Source: Roseibium denhamense
Lineage (GTDB): Bacteria; Pseudomonadota; Alphaproteobacteria; Rhizobiales; Stappiaceae
Length of the DNA: 64,000 bases
Direction: 5' to 3'
Assembly: GCF_009711415.1 (NCBI RefSeq)
Contig: NZ_SMLZ01000096.1
Span: forward strand, 1-64,000
The notes beneath the pieces were generated by a model, which had not been told where the DNA came from, searched no databases, and saw nothing but the letters and a program-made list of their open reading frames with translations. How positions within the stretch are numbered: the first letter of the stretch is position 1; the number at the start of each line of letters is the position of its first letter. Shown here one piece after another: positions 48,530-58,124 of this stretch. A program made the position numbers and the translations under genes.

Positions 48530-49360
48530 TCAACCGACCAATGGGGCAAGTGGCTTGTAAAAGCCGGGCGTCAGTCCCGCTTCTGACCGTGCACGGTCGT
48601 TAAATGGCGGTTTAAGGGCACCGCGGAAGTGTTTGCGCACCAGGGCGTGAAAGGACGGTTCGGGTTTCAGCTGGTTTCGATCGCAGATGAAGCGGAACCA
48701 CTTTGCGCCGAAGGCGACATGATTCTTCTCGTCCCGGTAGATGATTTCGAGGCATTTCGCCGTGTCATCGTCCCCCAGTGCTCTCGCCTTCTCGATCATC
48801 GGCGGCGTGATGTCGAGCCCCCTTGCTTCCAGGACCAGCGGAATGATCGCGAGCCGCGCGGCAAGGTTATGACCGGTATGTTGAGCGGCCTGCCATAAGC
48901 CGTCATGAGCTGGCATATCACCATAGGCAGCCCCCAGACGGCCCAGCCTGTCGTCAAGCATGGAAAAGTGCTTGGCTTCTTCGAGCCCGACGCGCACCCA
49001 ATCATCATAATAGGACCGCGGCAGACGGATATGAGCGAATCTGCCGATCAGGTCCCACGTCAGGTCGACAGCATTCAACTCGATATGAGCAAGTGAGTGA
49101 AGAAGTGCCACGCGGCCCGCCGCCCCGCTCAGTTTGCGTTTGGGCATATCCCTTGGGGGCAGGAGGAGTGGCGCGTCCGGTCTGCCCGGACGGTCTGGCA
49201 TGGGGCCCGCCTGAGACGGCGAGCCCAGGGCCAAATCCCTTTGAAACCATGATTTGGATATCGCGTAGGCGAGGCGGACTTTTTCTGAAGTCTCCTTCGC
49301 ACACACGATTGCTTTCGCACCAGCGACAAGACTTCCAGGCAGATCACGGGACATTGGCAT
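48530..49360 (-). CDS. DUF455 ferritin-like protein
   Basis: Ferritin-like di-iron fold (DUF455, related to MiaE-type hydroxylases) of 277 residues. Metal-binding Glu/His pattern: SLAHIELNAVDL near residue 90, GLEEAKHFSML near 125 and YRDEKNHVAFG near 207. No function is established for the family; a tRNA- or small-molecule hydroxylase role is only an analogy. ATG 49360 is the likely start. It lies beside bcp, 27 bp apart on the same strand, so the two are probably one transcript. Confidence 0.88.
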   Translation of the reverse strand: MPMSRDLPGSLVAGAKAIVCAKETSEKVRLAYAISKSWFQRDLALGSPSQAGPMPDRPGRPDAPLLLPPRDMPKRKLSGAAGRVALLHSLAHIELNAVDLTWDLIGRFAHIRLPRSYYDDWVRVGLEEAKHFSMLDDRLGRLGAAYGDMPAHDGLWQAAQHTGHNLAARLAIIPLVLEARGLDITPPMIEKARALGDDDTAKCLEIIYRDEKNHVAFGAKWFRFICDRNQLKPEPSFHALVRKHFRGALKPPFNDRARSEAGLTPGFYKPLAPLVG

Positions 49361-49386
49361 CAAGAAAGTAAGACCGAGTGGCGACG

Positions 49387-49854
49387 TTAAAGAGCTTTCA
49401 CCGCGTCAAGGACCGCGTCCGAGTGACCCGGCACTTTTACCTTGCGCCAGATCTGGGCGATCTTGCCATCACCGTCAACCAGGAATGTTGAGCGTTCCAC
49501 GCCCATGTATTTCTTGCCGTACATCGCCTTTTCAACCCAAACGCCATAATCCTGAGCTGTTTTGGTTTCCGTATCAGCGCCCAAGCGGACCTTCAGTCCG
49601 TGCTTTTCGATGAAGTTGTCATGCTTCTTGGCAGAGTCGGGCGAAATGCCGATGATAGTCACGCCAAGCGCGGTGAAGGCGTCCATGGCCTCTGTAAAGG
49701 CAATCGCTTCCTTGGTGCAGCCCGGAGTGTTGTCTTTGGGATAAAAATAAACCACCACGGGTTTTCCCTTGTGAGCGCTCAGAACGATGCGTTCGCCGCC
49801 ATCAGCCTCAAGATCGAAATCGGGTGCATTGTCCCCAACTGCCAGCTCTGCCAT
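49387..49854 (-). CDS. bcp: Thioredoxin-dependent peroxiredoxin Bcp (1-Cys)
   Basis: Reduces peroxides through the Cys in PKDNTPGCTKEAIAF near residue 46. The second Cys at +5, present in many Bcp proteins, is replaced, and no other Cys exists in the protein. It therefore uses a one-cysteine mechanism. The start ATG 49854 follows AGGAAGG at six bases. Length 155. Confidence 0.94.
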   Translation of the reverse strand: MAELAVGDNAPDFDLEADGGERIVLSAHKGKPVVVYFYPKDNTPGCTKEAIAFTEAMDAFTALGVTIIGISPDSAKKHDNFIEKHGLKVRLGADTETKTAQDYGVWVEKAMYGKKYMGVERSTFLVDGDGKIAQIWRKVKVPGHSDAVLDAVKAL

Positions 49855-50031
49855 CGATTGCCTTCCTATCGTCAAAGTTTGTGCGTTAATGCGGTTTTCC
49901 GCCGCTTGCCATGCCCGTGCCTATCGCTTTCGGCGCTGAACTCGAAGTAACATATGCTGGGCGTTGACCGATTCAATCCCAGGCTTCGATTGGCCGGAAA
50001 AGAGCCCTAAAAACATGCATGTGCCCTGGAC

Positions 50032-53000
50032 ATGATCCGGGCAGAAAATGGAATGCAGGAATTGCCGGAAAAGGGTAAGCAACAATCAGATAAACTGCCG
50101 AAGCGCAGAATTAGCCGGCTCAAAAAAGCCGGATTGGCCGCTGCCGGTTTGCTTGTCCTTGTTATTGCTGGTTGCGCAGCCATTTTAACGACCGGACCAG
50201 TCACCGTTCCGCTTCTTGGAACCTTCCTGGCGCAACAGGGAACCCGCGGACCGGTCTCATTGCATATTGGCAAAGCCAGTCTGGATTTCACGACGCCTGG
50301 AAACGTCAATGTAGTTGTAGAGGACGCGCGCGTTGAAATTGCCGGCCAGTCACCGGTTGCAATTGACCTGCCACGGCTTGAAGCCCCGGTTGACAAAAGC
50401 GCGCTGCTATCGGGCCAGCTGCATTTTTCATCGCTGAAACTTGACCGGCCGCAGATACGGATTGCCCTCAAAGGTGGCGCGGCGAAGATACCCGAGGTTG
50501 CCCCTTTTATGGAGGCGGTGGACCGGGTTGCCGACTTGGTGGATGACCAGTTCGCCCGGCGCGCCTTGGCTTCTGTCTCGGTCCGGGATGGGGCTTTCGA
50601 GATCACAGGGCCTGCGCCGAGGCGTTTTGAAAAAATCGACGCCGATGCAGTGCGCACCAAGGACAGAACCATTCGGATGTCTGCGAAGGTTGGTGGGGCT
50701 GTCACAACCTGGCGCCTGGATCTGGCTCGCCATGTATCGCATGGATCCGAAGCAACTTCGCTTGGCGTGGTCGTCAACGGGATCACGCTGGCCGAGTTGC
50801 TTGGTCCGGACACACCCTTGGCCAAAGGCAAGGGGCTCAGGCTTCCAGGATCTGCAAAGCTCGAGACCGAGTTTGGTGAAGACGGCAAGTTCCAGTCGGC
50901 GAATTTGGTGGCCCGTGTGCAGAACGGGTGGTTCCAGATGGGGCGTACACTCGTGGCGTTCGACGATGCGGCGCTGTCCCTCGTTTTCCGTGGAAACACA
51001 TCCACTATCGAAATCACGCCTTCCCATATTATCCGCGGAAACTCCCGGCTTTTCTTAACCGGAACGATTGAACCGCCCAAAGCCGCGGAGGGCGACTGGA
51101 CCATAGACGTCCAGGCCCAACACCCGCAGTTCGGCTCTACGGATATTCCAGAGCCTCCGCAAATGCTCGACGGTGTGCTTGTCCGGGCACGTTTCAACCA
51201 GGCGGACAAACGCATCGATGTCGATCAATTCACGGCCCGGTCAGGAAAGGCGGTCGTGCATGGCGTTGCGTCGGTTCAAATAACAGCGGAAGGCCCGTAT
51301 CTTGCGCTTGCGGCAGACGGGGAACAGATCCCGATTGCGCTGGCAAAACAGGTTTGGCCCATCACACTGGTGCCGCCCGCACGCGAATGGATCATCGATC
51401 ACGTCAAGGCCGGCCTGATCGAATCGGTATCCTACACCGGTGCCATCCGTCCGCCCGCTTTCGATCACCGGGATCCTGATCCCGGTTGGGGCGGTGACGA
51501 CATGGTGCTTGATTTGAGTTTTCGGAACGGCACGGTTCAGCCGGTTGGAGACGTTCCAGAGGTAAGCGGGCTTGCCGGCACAGTGCGCGTGGCCGATGAA
51601 ACGTTGACCCTGACCGCTGCAGGCGGCTCGTCGGGCGTGTCAGAGGATGCCATTGTGGAGGTGCCGAATGTTGTCTTCCGCATTCTGAACTTGCCTCAGC
51701 GTGTCGGCAAAATCGCGGAGGTGGCCGTTGAGATGATCGGTCTCAATTCGGATCTCGGCAGCGTTTTCAACAGCTCCCCGTTTTACGTATTGGACAAGGC
51801 TGATCTTTCAGCTGGCGGGGTAACGGGGTCCGGTGAAGTTCAGATCGAAGCCTCTTTCCCGCTGGAAGAGCAGATCGATATGGACAAAGTCGATTGGAGG
51901 GCCAATGGGGCCTCTGACGACTTTTCCGATGAAAATCCCATCATGGGGCACACCATCCGCAGCGCCGACATTGAGTTCGATGCAAACCGCGACCGGATCG
52001 AGATCAACGGAACCGGTGAGCTCGACGGCTTGCGGGCGGATATCGATCTTCTGGTGCCGCTCAATGAGTCCGGCGTCACGGGCCGGCAAGACGTTACAGT
52101 TACCGCGACGGCCGACCAGCTCAAGGCACGCGGAATTGACCTGACGGCTTTTCTTCAGGGCCAGATGAATGTCGAGGTCAACCAGTCCGCAGCTGGCGAT
52201 GACATCTCGATTGATCTGACACAGGCCACGATTGACCTCAAAGTGCTTGGGTGGCGCAAAAGCAAAGGCGTTCCCGCGAGCGCTTCCTTCGTGCTTGTAA
52301 AAGGGGAAGACCAGCAACAGGTCAACGATTTCAGGCTGTCGACCGAGGGAGCGGACGTCAGAGGCAACATGGTCCTGTCATCTGCAGGGGAGCTCGTTTC
52401 TGCAACATTCGACCGTTTCCAGCTCCGGCAAGGCGATGATGCGGATGTTCGCATCCGAAGGGGAGGCGATGGGCGGTATGATGTTGTCTTCACGGCGGAT
52501 ACGTTTGACGGCCGCGGCTTCATAACGGCCATTCGAAATCCCGGTGGCAGCCAGGGCGCTGGCGACTTCTCCGAAGGGGCGCGGATTGCAGCGACCGTCG
52601 ACAACGTAATCGGCTTTAATGGCCGCCGTGTTGAGGGCTTTTCCGCACAGCTGGAAACCGGACCCGCGGGCCTGCTGGCTGCCGACATAAGCGGCCAGCT
52701 GGACGGCAGATCTCCGGTCGAATTCACCTTGAATGACCGCAATGGCGCGTCGGTTGCGTCAGGCCAGTTTGCCGATACGGGAGCCTTGTTAAGGTTTCTG
52801 GATGTCTATGAGCGGATGCGCGGCGGAACAGGACGGCTTGAGGTCGTCATGGCAGATTCTGACACCTGGATCGGTGACTTCAATGTCCGCTCGCTTGTTA
52901 TCGCAGAAGATCCCGCCATCAAGAGGATCAGTGAACGGGAACGGGATAACCTCCGCAGCCGCCCAATTCCACAGCCCCAGGGAGATGGTTCAGCGCATTT

Positions 53001-53343
53001 CGACACGCTCGATATCAACTTCGCACGCGAAGGGGATACAATGACGATCACCCGGGGCGCCCTGCAAGGCAATGCTTTGGGAGGCACGGTCAGTGGAACA
53101 GTCGACCTGACTGAGCAGACATTGAATCTGACGGGGACTTTTGTGCCAATCTACGCACTCAACAATTTCTTCGCCAAGATCCCGCTCCTTGGCTTTGCCC
53201 TTGGCGGGGGAAGTGGTGAAGGGCTCATTGGAGTGACCTACAGGCTGTCCGGGCCACTTTCGGATCCGGTTTTGTCCGTAAACCCGGTTTCTGCCATTGC
53301 GCCAGGTATCTTCCGGAAAATGTTCGAGTTCCAGCAGAACTGA
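50032..53343 (+). CDS. AsmA/DUF3971-type large envelope protein
   Basis: Protein of 1,103 residues with one N-terminal membrane helix (about residues 30-52), then a long beta-rich periplasmic part with repeated short strands and an AsmA-like C-terminal region (GGTVSGTVDLTEQTLNLTG near 1015). The layout resembles YhdP/TamB-type proteins that bridge the membranes and move phospholipids outward. That role is from family knowledge. It stands alone with a shared terminator with tyrS. Confidence 0.82.
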   Translation: MIRAENGMQELPEKGKQQSDKLPKRRISRLKKAGLAAAGLLVLVIAGCAAILTTGPVTVPLLGTFLAQQGTRGPVSLHIGKASLDFTTPGNVNVVVEDARVEIAGQSPVAIDLPRLEAPVDKSALLSGQLHFSSLKLDRPQIRIALKGGAAKIPEVAPFMEAVDRVADLVDDQFARRALASVSVRDGAFEITGPAPRRFEKIDADAVRTKDRTIRMSAKVGGAVTTWRLDLARHVSHGSEATSLGVVVNGITLAELLGPDTPLAKGKGLRLPGSAKLETEFGEDGKFQSANLVARVQNGWFQMGRTLVAFDDAALSLVFRGNTSTIEITPSHIIRGNSRLFLTGTIEPPKAAEGDWTIDVQAQHPQFGSTDIPEPPQMLDGVLVRARFNQADKRIDVDQFTARSGKAVVHGVASVQITAEGPYLALAADGEQIPIALAKQVWPITLVPPAREWIIDHVKAGLIESVSYTGAIRPPAFDHRDPDPGWGGDDMVLDLSFRNGTVQPVGDVPEVSGLAGTVRVADETLTLTAAGGSSGVSEDAIVEVPNVVFRILNLPQRVGKIAEVAVEMIGLNSDLGSVFNSSPFYVLDKADLSAGGVTGSGEVQIEASFPLEEQIDMDKVDWRANGASDDFSDENPIMGHTIRSADIEFDANRDRIEINGTGELDGLRADIDLLVPLNESGVTGRQDVTVTATADQLKARGIDLTAFLQGQMNVEVNQSAAGDDISIDLTQATIDLKVLGWRKSKGVPASASFVLVKGEDQQQVNDFRLSTEGADVRGNMVLSSAGELVSATFDRFQLRQGDDADVRIRRGGDGRYDVVFTADTFDGRGFITAIRNPGGSQGAGDFSEGARIAATVDNVIGFNGRRVEGFSAQLETGPAGLLAADISGQLDGRSPVEFTLNDRNGASVASGQFADTGALLRFLDVYERMRGGTGRLEVVMADSDTWIGDFNVRSLVIAEDPAIKRISERERDNLRSRPIPQPQGDGSAHFDTLDINFAREGDTMTITRGALQGNALGGTVSGTVDLTEQTLNLTGTFVPIYALNNFFAKIPLLGFALGGGSGEGLIGVTYRLSGPLSDPVLSVNPVSAIAPGIFRKMFEFQQN

Positions 53344-53362
53344 AACACGACGGACTGCCAAC

Positions 53363-53392
53363 AAAAAATGCCGGGAAATCCCGGCATTTTTT
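53363..53392. terminator. Bidirectional terminator, AsmA-like gene and tyrS
   Basis: ATGCCGGGA / TCCCGGCAT stem with A-run before and T-run after, between convergent genes. Confidence 0.92.
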
Positions 53393-53407
53393 CTAGGCGC
53401 AGACCGG

Positions 53408-54661
53408 TCAGACCGGCTTCAAGAGCACATGTTTCTTCTTGCCCAGGGACAGCTTTATAATTCCGTCTTCGGTCAGGTCAGAAGGGGTCAGGATCCTGTT
53501 GGCATCCTGCTCGCCCTTGTCATTGACCTTCACCGCGCCGCCCTTGATGTTCCGGCGGACATCCCCGTTTGATCCGCACAAGCCGGCAGTGACGAAGGCG
53601 TTCAAGACACCCAGTCCGGCTTCAAGATCGCCTCTTGAAACTTCGACGGTCGGCAAGCCCTGAGCCGACTGGCCTTCTTCAAATGCCTGCCGTGCAGTTT
53701 CGGCGGCGGCTTCGGCTTTTTCACGGCCATGGATCATGGCCGTGGCCTCGGTTGCAAGAACCTTCTTGGCTTCGTTGATCTCCGAGCCTTCAAGGGCGGC
53801 GAGGCGCCCGACCTCTTCGAGTGGCAAGACGGTGAAGAGCTTCAGAAACTTCTCCACATCAGCGTCTTCGGTGTTGCGCCAATACTGCCAGTAGTCATAC
53901 GCCGACAGCTGCTCCTCGTTGAGCCAGACAGCACCGGCAGCCGTCTTGCCCATTTTGGCCCCGGAGGCTGTCGTCAGCAGCGGTGCCGTCAGTGCATAGG
54001 CTTCCTTGGCTTCCTTGCGCCGGATCAGATCGACACCGGAAAGGATATTCGACCATTGGTCCGACCCGCCCATCTGAAGGCGGCAGCCGGTTTTTTGATA
54101 GATTTCCAGATAATCATATCCCTGGAGCAGCATGTAGTTGAACTCCAGGAAAGACAGGTGCTGTTCACGTTCAAGGCGCAGCTTGACCGAATCGCGCTGG
54201 ATCATCTGGTTGACCGAGAAGTGCCGGCCGATATCCCGCAGAAACTCCATGTAGTTCAACTTCAAGAGCCATTCGGCATTGTCCATCATGATTGCATCTG
54301 ACGGGCCATCGCCGAAGGTGAGCAGTTTCTCGAAGATCTTCCGGATACCGTTCTTGTTTTCTTCAATTGTTTCGTCGGACAGGACCTTGCGGCTTTCGTC
54401 CTTGCCGGTCGGGTCGCCAACACGCGTAGTGCCGGACCCCATAAGCGCGATTGGCCTGTGGCCGGTCTGCTGGAACCAGTAGAGCATCATGATGGTGACA
54501 AGGGATCCGGCGTGAAGGCTTGGAGCCGTGCAGTCGAAGCCGATATAAGCTGTCACGGTTTCCTTGGCGCAAAGTTCATCCAGACCTTCCGGATCCGAGA
54601 TTTGGTGAATGAACCCGCGCTCGGACAATACCTTCAAGAAATCTGATTTGAACTCGCTCAT
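53408..54661 (-). CDS. tyrS: Tyrosyl-tRNA synthetase
   Basis: Class I synthetase of 417 residues that charges tRNA-Tyr. HIGH-type motif in [12 protein letters not shown] near residue 49, KMSKS-type motif in [11 protein letters not shown] near 232, Tyr-binding [10 protein letters not shown] near 177, and an S4 RNA-binding tail ([15 protein letters not shown]). The ATG at 54661 begins [12 protein letters not shown]. Confidence 0.96.
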   Translation of the reverse strand: MSEFKSDFLKVLSERGFIHQISDPEGLDELCAKETVTAYIGFDCTAPSLHAGSLVTIMMLYWFQQTGHRPIALMGSGTTRVGDPTGKDESRKVLSDETIEENKNGIRKIFEKLLTFGDGPSDAIMMDNAEWLLKLNYMEFLRDIGRHFSVNQMIQRDSVKLRLEREQHLSFLEFNYMLLQGYDYLEIYQKTGCRLQMGGSDQWSNILSGVDLIRRKEAKEAYALTAPLLTTASGAKMGKTAAGAVWLNEEQLSAYDYWQYWRNTEDADVEKFLKLFTVLPLEEVGRLAALEGSEINEAKKVLATEATAMIHGREKAEAAAETARQAFEEGQSAQGLPTVEVSRGDLEAGLGVLNAFVTAGLCGSNGDVRRNIKGGAVKVNDKGEQDANRILTPSDLTEDGIIKLSLGKKKHVLLKPV

Positions 54662-54952
54662 ACCTGCCTGTCCGTCTTTGGATGCGCCGCATCTCTTTTA
54701 CTTTCGACAAGGCTCTATACCGGCCAGACCGTCTTGTAAATTCGGGCGCGCCGGATTTTGCGCCGGCGCCTGGCCGAAATACTCAGGTCCCTTGGCACGT
54801 TCGGGCCGCACGCGCACCGGGCAGGGTGCTGGTGTCCTTGCGTCAAGAAAGAGAGTCACGTGACCCCTGTCACAGCCGGGCATGCCGGCTTGTCTTAGAT
54901 TTGGGACATCGGGCGCCAAAGACAGCGCGCTGGAAAACAAAGGAGCGTCGTC

Positions 54953-55222
54953 ATGTTCAAGAAAATCGCATTATCCGCCGTTGCTGCCGCAACACTTGCC
55001 ACCGCAACAGTTGCAGCAGCTCCAAGTGAAGCGCACGCAAAGAACCGGGCCGGAGCCGTGGCAGCCGGTGCCATTTTCGGTCTCGCTGCCGGCGCGATCA
55101 TCGCCAGCCAGGCACAGCCGCGCTACTACGCGCCGGTCCGCTGCCACTATCGCCCCGTTACCCGCTGGAACCCTTATTACAGGCAATATGTTGTGGTCGG
55201 TCATCGCAAGATCTGCCGCTAA
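54953..55222 (+). CDS. Small secreted Gly/Ala-rich protein
   Basis: Protein of 89 residues with a clear signal peptide (cleavage after ASA/AHA near residue 29), a Gly/Ala-rich helix (GAIFGLAAGAIIAS) and an aromatic, basic, two-Cys tail. GGAG-like sequence (AAAGGAGCG) precedes the ATG. Function unknown. It has its own terminator, so the call is firm though the role is not. Confidence 0.75.
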   Translation: MFKKIALSAVAAATLATATVAAAPSEAHAKNRAGAVAAGAIFGLAAGAIIASQAQPRYYAPVRCHYRPVTRWNPYYRQYVVVGHRKICR

Positions 55223-55247
55223 CGCATCAGTTTGTAGCGAACGAATG

Positions 55248-55268
55248 GCCTCCTCCGGGAGGCTTTTT
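55248..55268 (+). terminator. Terminator after the small secreted protein
   Basis: GCCTCC-TCCG-GGAGGC followed by TTTTT, 26 bp after the stop codon. Confidence 0.88.
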
Positions 55269-55552
55269 CGTTTTTCAGGACACCATGCCGGGAAAAGTGC
55301 GTTTGAAGTTTCATCCCGCCAGCATGCGGGCGGTGCGACACGAATTGATGTGTGTTTTCGTATGTAATTTGGCCGGACTTGGGATGTTATGATACCGGTC
55401 TCGCCATATGCATCAGCCGGTTTTGCGGTGCTCTTGCTGATCTGCGACAAGGCGAGACATCAAAAACAAATCGATTTCCCATCTGATCCCCATATACAAT
55501 GCCTTAGCGGAATTCACGATGGTGCAGGTCGCGGCCCACATGAGGACCGATA
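55269..55552. other. Intergenic region, nothing recognised
   Basis: About 280 bp beyond the terminator, up to the P-loop kinase gene. It should hold that gene's promoter. No recognisable motif seen. Confidence 0.35.
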
Positions 55553-56044
55553 ATGACACATGCCCATCTTCATCTGATTGCTGGTAAAATCGCATCGGGA
55601 AAATCAACCAAGGCCCTCGAGCTGTCGGCGGCACCCGGCTCGGTCTTGATCAGCGAAGACGCGTGGCTCGCCACTCTGTTCGGGCCAGAAATGACGTCGG
55701 TCAAAGACTTCGTCAGGGTATCAGCGCGCTTGCGCGCGGCCATGGCGCCGCACATTGTCTCCCTCTTGAGGTCCGGCGTGACCGTTGTGCTCGACTTCCA
55801 TGCCAATACCCCTGAGAGCAGAGCCTGGATGAGGGAAATGATCGAGGCGGCAGGATGCGCCCATACGCTTTATTATCTCAAGGTCCCAGATGACATATGT
55901 AAAAGCCGGATGCGGGCCCGGAATGCAACGGGTCACCATCCGTTTGAGGTCAGCGACAAGCAATTTGAAGCCGTAAACCGGCACTTCGTGCCACCTGCAC
56001 CCTCGGAAGGCTTTCACGTGCGCACCTATCGAGCTACCGAGTAA
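55553..56044 (+). CDS. P-loop ATPase, zeta-toxin/kinase-like
   Basis: A 163-residue P-loop protein with Walker A GKIASGKST near residue 11. It has the AAA_33/zeta-like kinase pattern: ISEDAWL after the first strand, VVLDFHANTPESR in the middle and an Arg pair in the lid (KSRMRARNATGHH). Substrate unknown; similar proteins phosphorylate small molecules, and some are toxins. No antitoxin-like gene is adjacent. Standalone. Confidence 0.8.
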   Translation: MTHAHLHLIAGKIASGKSTKALELSAAPGSVLISEDAWLATLFGPEMTSVKDFVRVSARLRAAMAPHIVSLLRSGVTVVLDFHANTPESRAWMREMIEAAGCAHTLYYLKVPDDICKSRMRARNATGHHPFEVSDKQFEAVNRHFVPPAPSEGFHVRTYRATE

Positions 56045-56065
56045 GATAAAGCTTCCAAGTGTGGT

Positions 56066-56686
56066 CTAGTTACAGCCGTTGTGCTTCTTCCACATGGCCT
56101 CGTCGTGCCCTTCTGGTACCGTCGAGCATGGGTCATCCTGATAGCCGCGTAGTCTTTTATACGCTGTGATTTGCGCTTCGGTGAGCAGCGGTGGCGTTTC
56201 AAGATGGCGGGAGAGGTGGATATAACGGAGGGTCGCGCGTGCCGTAGCCGCATCGCGGAGAAGGATTTGCAGTCTGTCAGGCGCAAGATCTGAGTTCAAG
56301 AAAGCCTCGCTCAACGCAGCCTCGGCTTCTATGAAAGCCTCTCCTGCTTCTATGGCCTGCGCTTTCATGGCGGAATGGATGGCTGTGATCTGCTTCACCT
56401 GTTCCGGGGTCAGGTCGAGTTCGTCCTTTAGCTCCAAAAGGTGTGCCGGGCCTGGCCAGCCGTTGAGTTCTGCTGGTAGCGCAAAACCCCAGCCGCCGCC
56501 CCGGCGAATTTCGGCTATGTCGTCCTCTGACAGGCTCTTAATCTGGCGTTTCTCAAATCCGGCATATGTACCAACAGTGTGTGTGCCGCTCCTGTGTCCA
56601 TGACTGCCGTGTTGATTGGTCGCGAAGGCGTTCGTGGCCAGAATGGGCGCAAGGACTGCGGCAATAACCAGATGTTTTAGCGGCAT
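56066..56686 (-). CDS. Spy/CpxP-like periplasmic protein
   Basis: Protein of 206 residues with a signal peptide (MPLKHLVIAAVLAPILATNAFA). It has an LTxxQ-type motif (LDLTPEQVKQI near residue 94) and a second degenerate one (PPLLTEAQITAYKRLRG), as in Spy/CpxP/heavy-metal-resistance periplasmic chaperones. A His-rich stretch follows the signal peptide and could bind metal. No metal exporter is adjacent. Confidence 0.75.
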   Translation of the reverse strand: MPLKHLVIAAVLAPILATNAFATNQHGSHGHRSGTHTVGTYAGFEKRQIKSLSEDDIAEIRRGGGWGFALPAELNGWPGPAHLLELKDELDLTPEQVKQITAIHSAMKAQAIEAGEAFIEAEAALSEAFLNSDLAPDRLQILLRDAATARATLRYIHLSRHLETPPLLTEAQITAYKRLRGYQDDPCSTVPEGHDEAMWKKHNGCN

Positions 56687-57069
56687 GGGGTGTGTCTCCT
56701 GGAACTACGATGAATGCAGATTGAAGGATGCGCTCCTTACATTGAACTACAGAGCTAGTGCTTTAGAATGGTCTTTTAAATCTTCGTTGCTATGTCGTAA
56801 GGCGCGGACCCCAGAAGATGCTTGCGGGTGCAAACGCCTTATCCCTCGTTCACAAGTCCATTATTCCCGCCAATAATACCCTGGACTGCTAACCGCGGTT
56901 TTTTTGAACCGTGGTTCTTTGCAGGAGGGATGGAAACCAACACAGTATATCCTGTCAGGTCATCGCAGTGTTTTCGATAGGCCTACGCTGATACGCGCCA
57001 ATAGGCTGTGTTTCCTCGGGTGCTGGTTCATCCTATACGGCGCCAACGAGGGGGGCGGCAAATGGCTTA
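56687..57069. other. Intergenic region with one weak hairpin
   Basis: About 380 bp between two minus-strand genes. The only structure is AACCGCGGTT / AACCGTGGTT (56891-56916), with its T-rich loop. It may end transcription from 57070 weakly. No gene is supported. Confidence 0.35.
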
Positions 57070-57870
57070 TCAGCCCGCACAGGTTTCTTGCTGCCCTTGG
57101 CTGAAATCGTCCGGAAACGGTTGGGCAAGCGGTTTCAGACCAGCCGCCTTGAAGATGTCCTCAATTCTGCCTGTAACCCGCAGCTTGTAGATCGCGCAGT
57201 TGAGATCCTCGGCATATCCGGACGTGTAGCCGGTCCTTGGAACCGAAAAGAAGCGTCCGTTTAGAAGCACTTCCTTGAAGCTAGCTGCTTCGAAGTGTTG
57301 ATCGAAGGGCAGCCCGGCAGCTTCAGCGTTTTCCCGGAAGAGGGCAAGATCGTCGCTGATCACCAGATCCATCCGTCCGGCCGCGAGCATCTTGATCAGA
57401 GTTTGTTCATCCGTGGCTTCCACGGTGCGCAGATCGCGGTTCTGATTGAACTCGGGATAGTAGTATGCGCTCGCACGTTTTCCGATCTGGTATTTGCTCA
57501 GGTCGCTGAAGGAGACCGGATTCGCATTAGAGCCCTTTCGGCGAATGAAGAGAACTTCCCGCTTTTCGAATCCGTAGGGCATTGGAAACAAAAACTGCGC
57601 GCGCTCATCATTCATGGAATGGCGCACCAGGACACCCGCGTCGCCATTTTGGGCCCGCAGGATGCTTCGTTTCCAGGGGATCTCCACATAACTGGCCGTG
57701 TGTCCGGTGTCCTGCATCATCGCTTCAACAAGCTCATAGACCGAGCCTGAAACCTCGCCATCCTGCACAAGCAGCTCAGGCGGCCGGTGCCGGACTTCGA
57801 CCGTGATGGTTGCCGCTCCAGCTGACGTGGCCGCAAGTGCGAAAATCACCAAGCTGACAATGAGCTTCAT
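57070..57870 (-). CDS. Periplasmic solute-binding (SBP_bac_3-like) protein
   Basis: Extracellular solute-binding family 3-like protein of about 266 residues. The signal peptide starts at ATG 57870 (MKLIVSLVIFALAATSAGA); the frame is open upstream but the ATG at the signal is preferred. Features: VSGSVYELVEAMMQDTG in the first lobe and LAAGRMDLVISDDLALF in the second. No permease or ATPase genes are beside it, so it may be an orphan or a sensor-like protein instead of a transporter part. The ligand is unknown. Confidence 0.78.
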   Translation of the reverse strand: MKLIVSLVIFALAATSAGAATITVEVRHRPPELLVQDGEVSGSVYELVEAMMQDTGHTASYVEIPWKRSILRAQNGDAGVLVRHSMNDERAQFLFPMPYGFEKREVLFIRRKGSNANPVSFSDLSKYQIGKRASAYYYPEFNQNRDLRTVEATDEQTLIKMLAAGRMDLVISDDLALFRENAEAAGLPFDQHFEAASFKEVLLNGRFFSVPRTGYTSGYAEDLNCAIYKLRVTGRIEDIFKAAGLKPLAQPFPDDFSQGQQETCAG

Positions 57871-58063
57871 GGCGTGCTTTCTTCGTAAACGCCAGCACAC
57901 CTGACTGTTCGCATATGAATAACTTATAAAAAATGTAGTCAATATTGTCTGTAACGGTCTTCTTTGATCCCTTAGTGCAAATTGGTTATTTTTGAAACTA
58001 ACGAATAAAATCGAATTTTCTTAGTCTCTTCGCCAGTGATGAGCTGTAAGCTGCGTCAATACT

Positions 58064-58092
58064 AAAAAAGAAGACCCGGACGATTGTCCGGG
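58064..58092 (-). terminator. Terminator of glnA
   Basis: CCCGGAC-AATC-GTCCGGG on the minus strand, followed by TCTTCTTTTTT, 33 bp past the glnA stop. Confidence 0.9.
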
Positions 58093-58124
58093 CCTCCCCC
58101 ATCTCAACGATGTAAATCTGTCGA

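Noticed and set aside
55553..56044. Zeta toxin of a toxin-antitoxin pair
   Set aside because: No adjacent antitoxin-like gene and the protein lacks a definite toxin signature; kept as a P-loop kinase-like protein.
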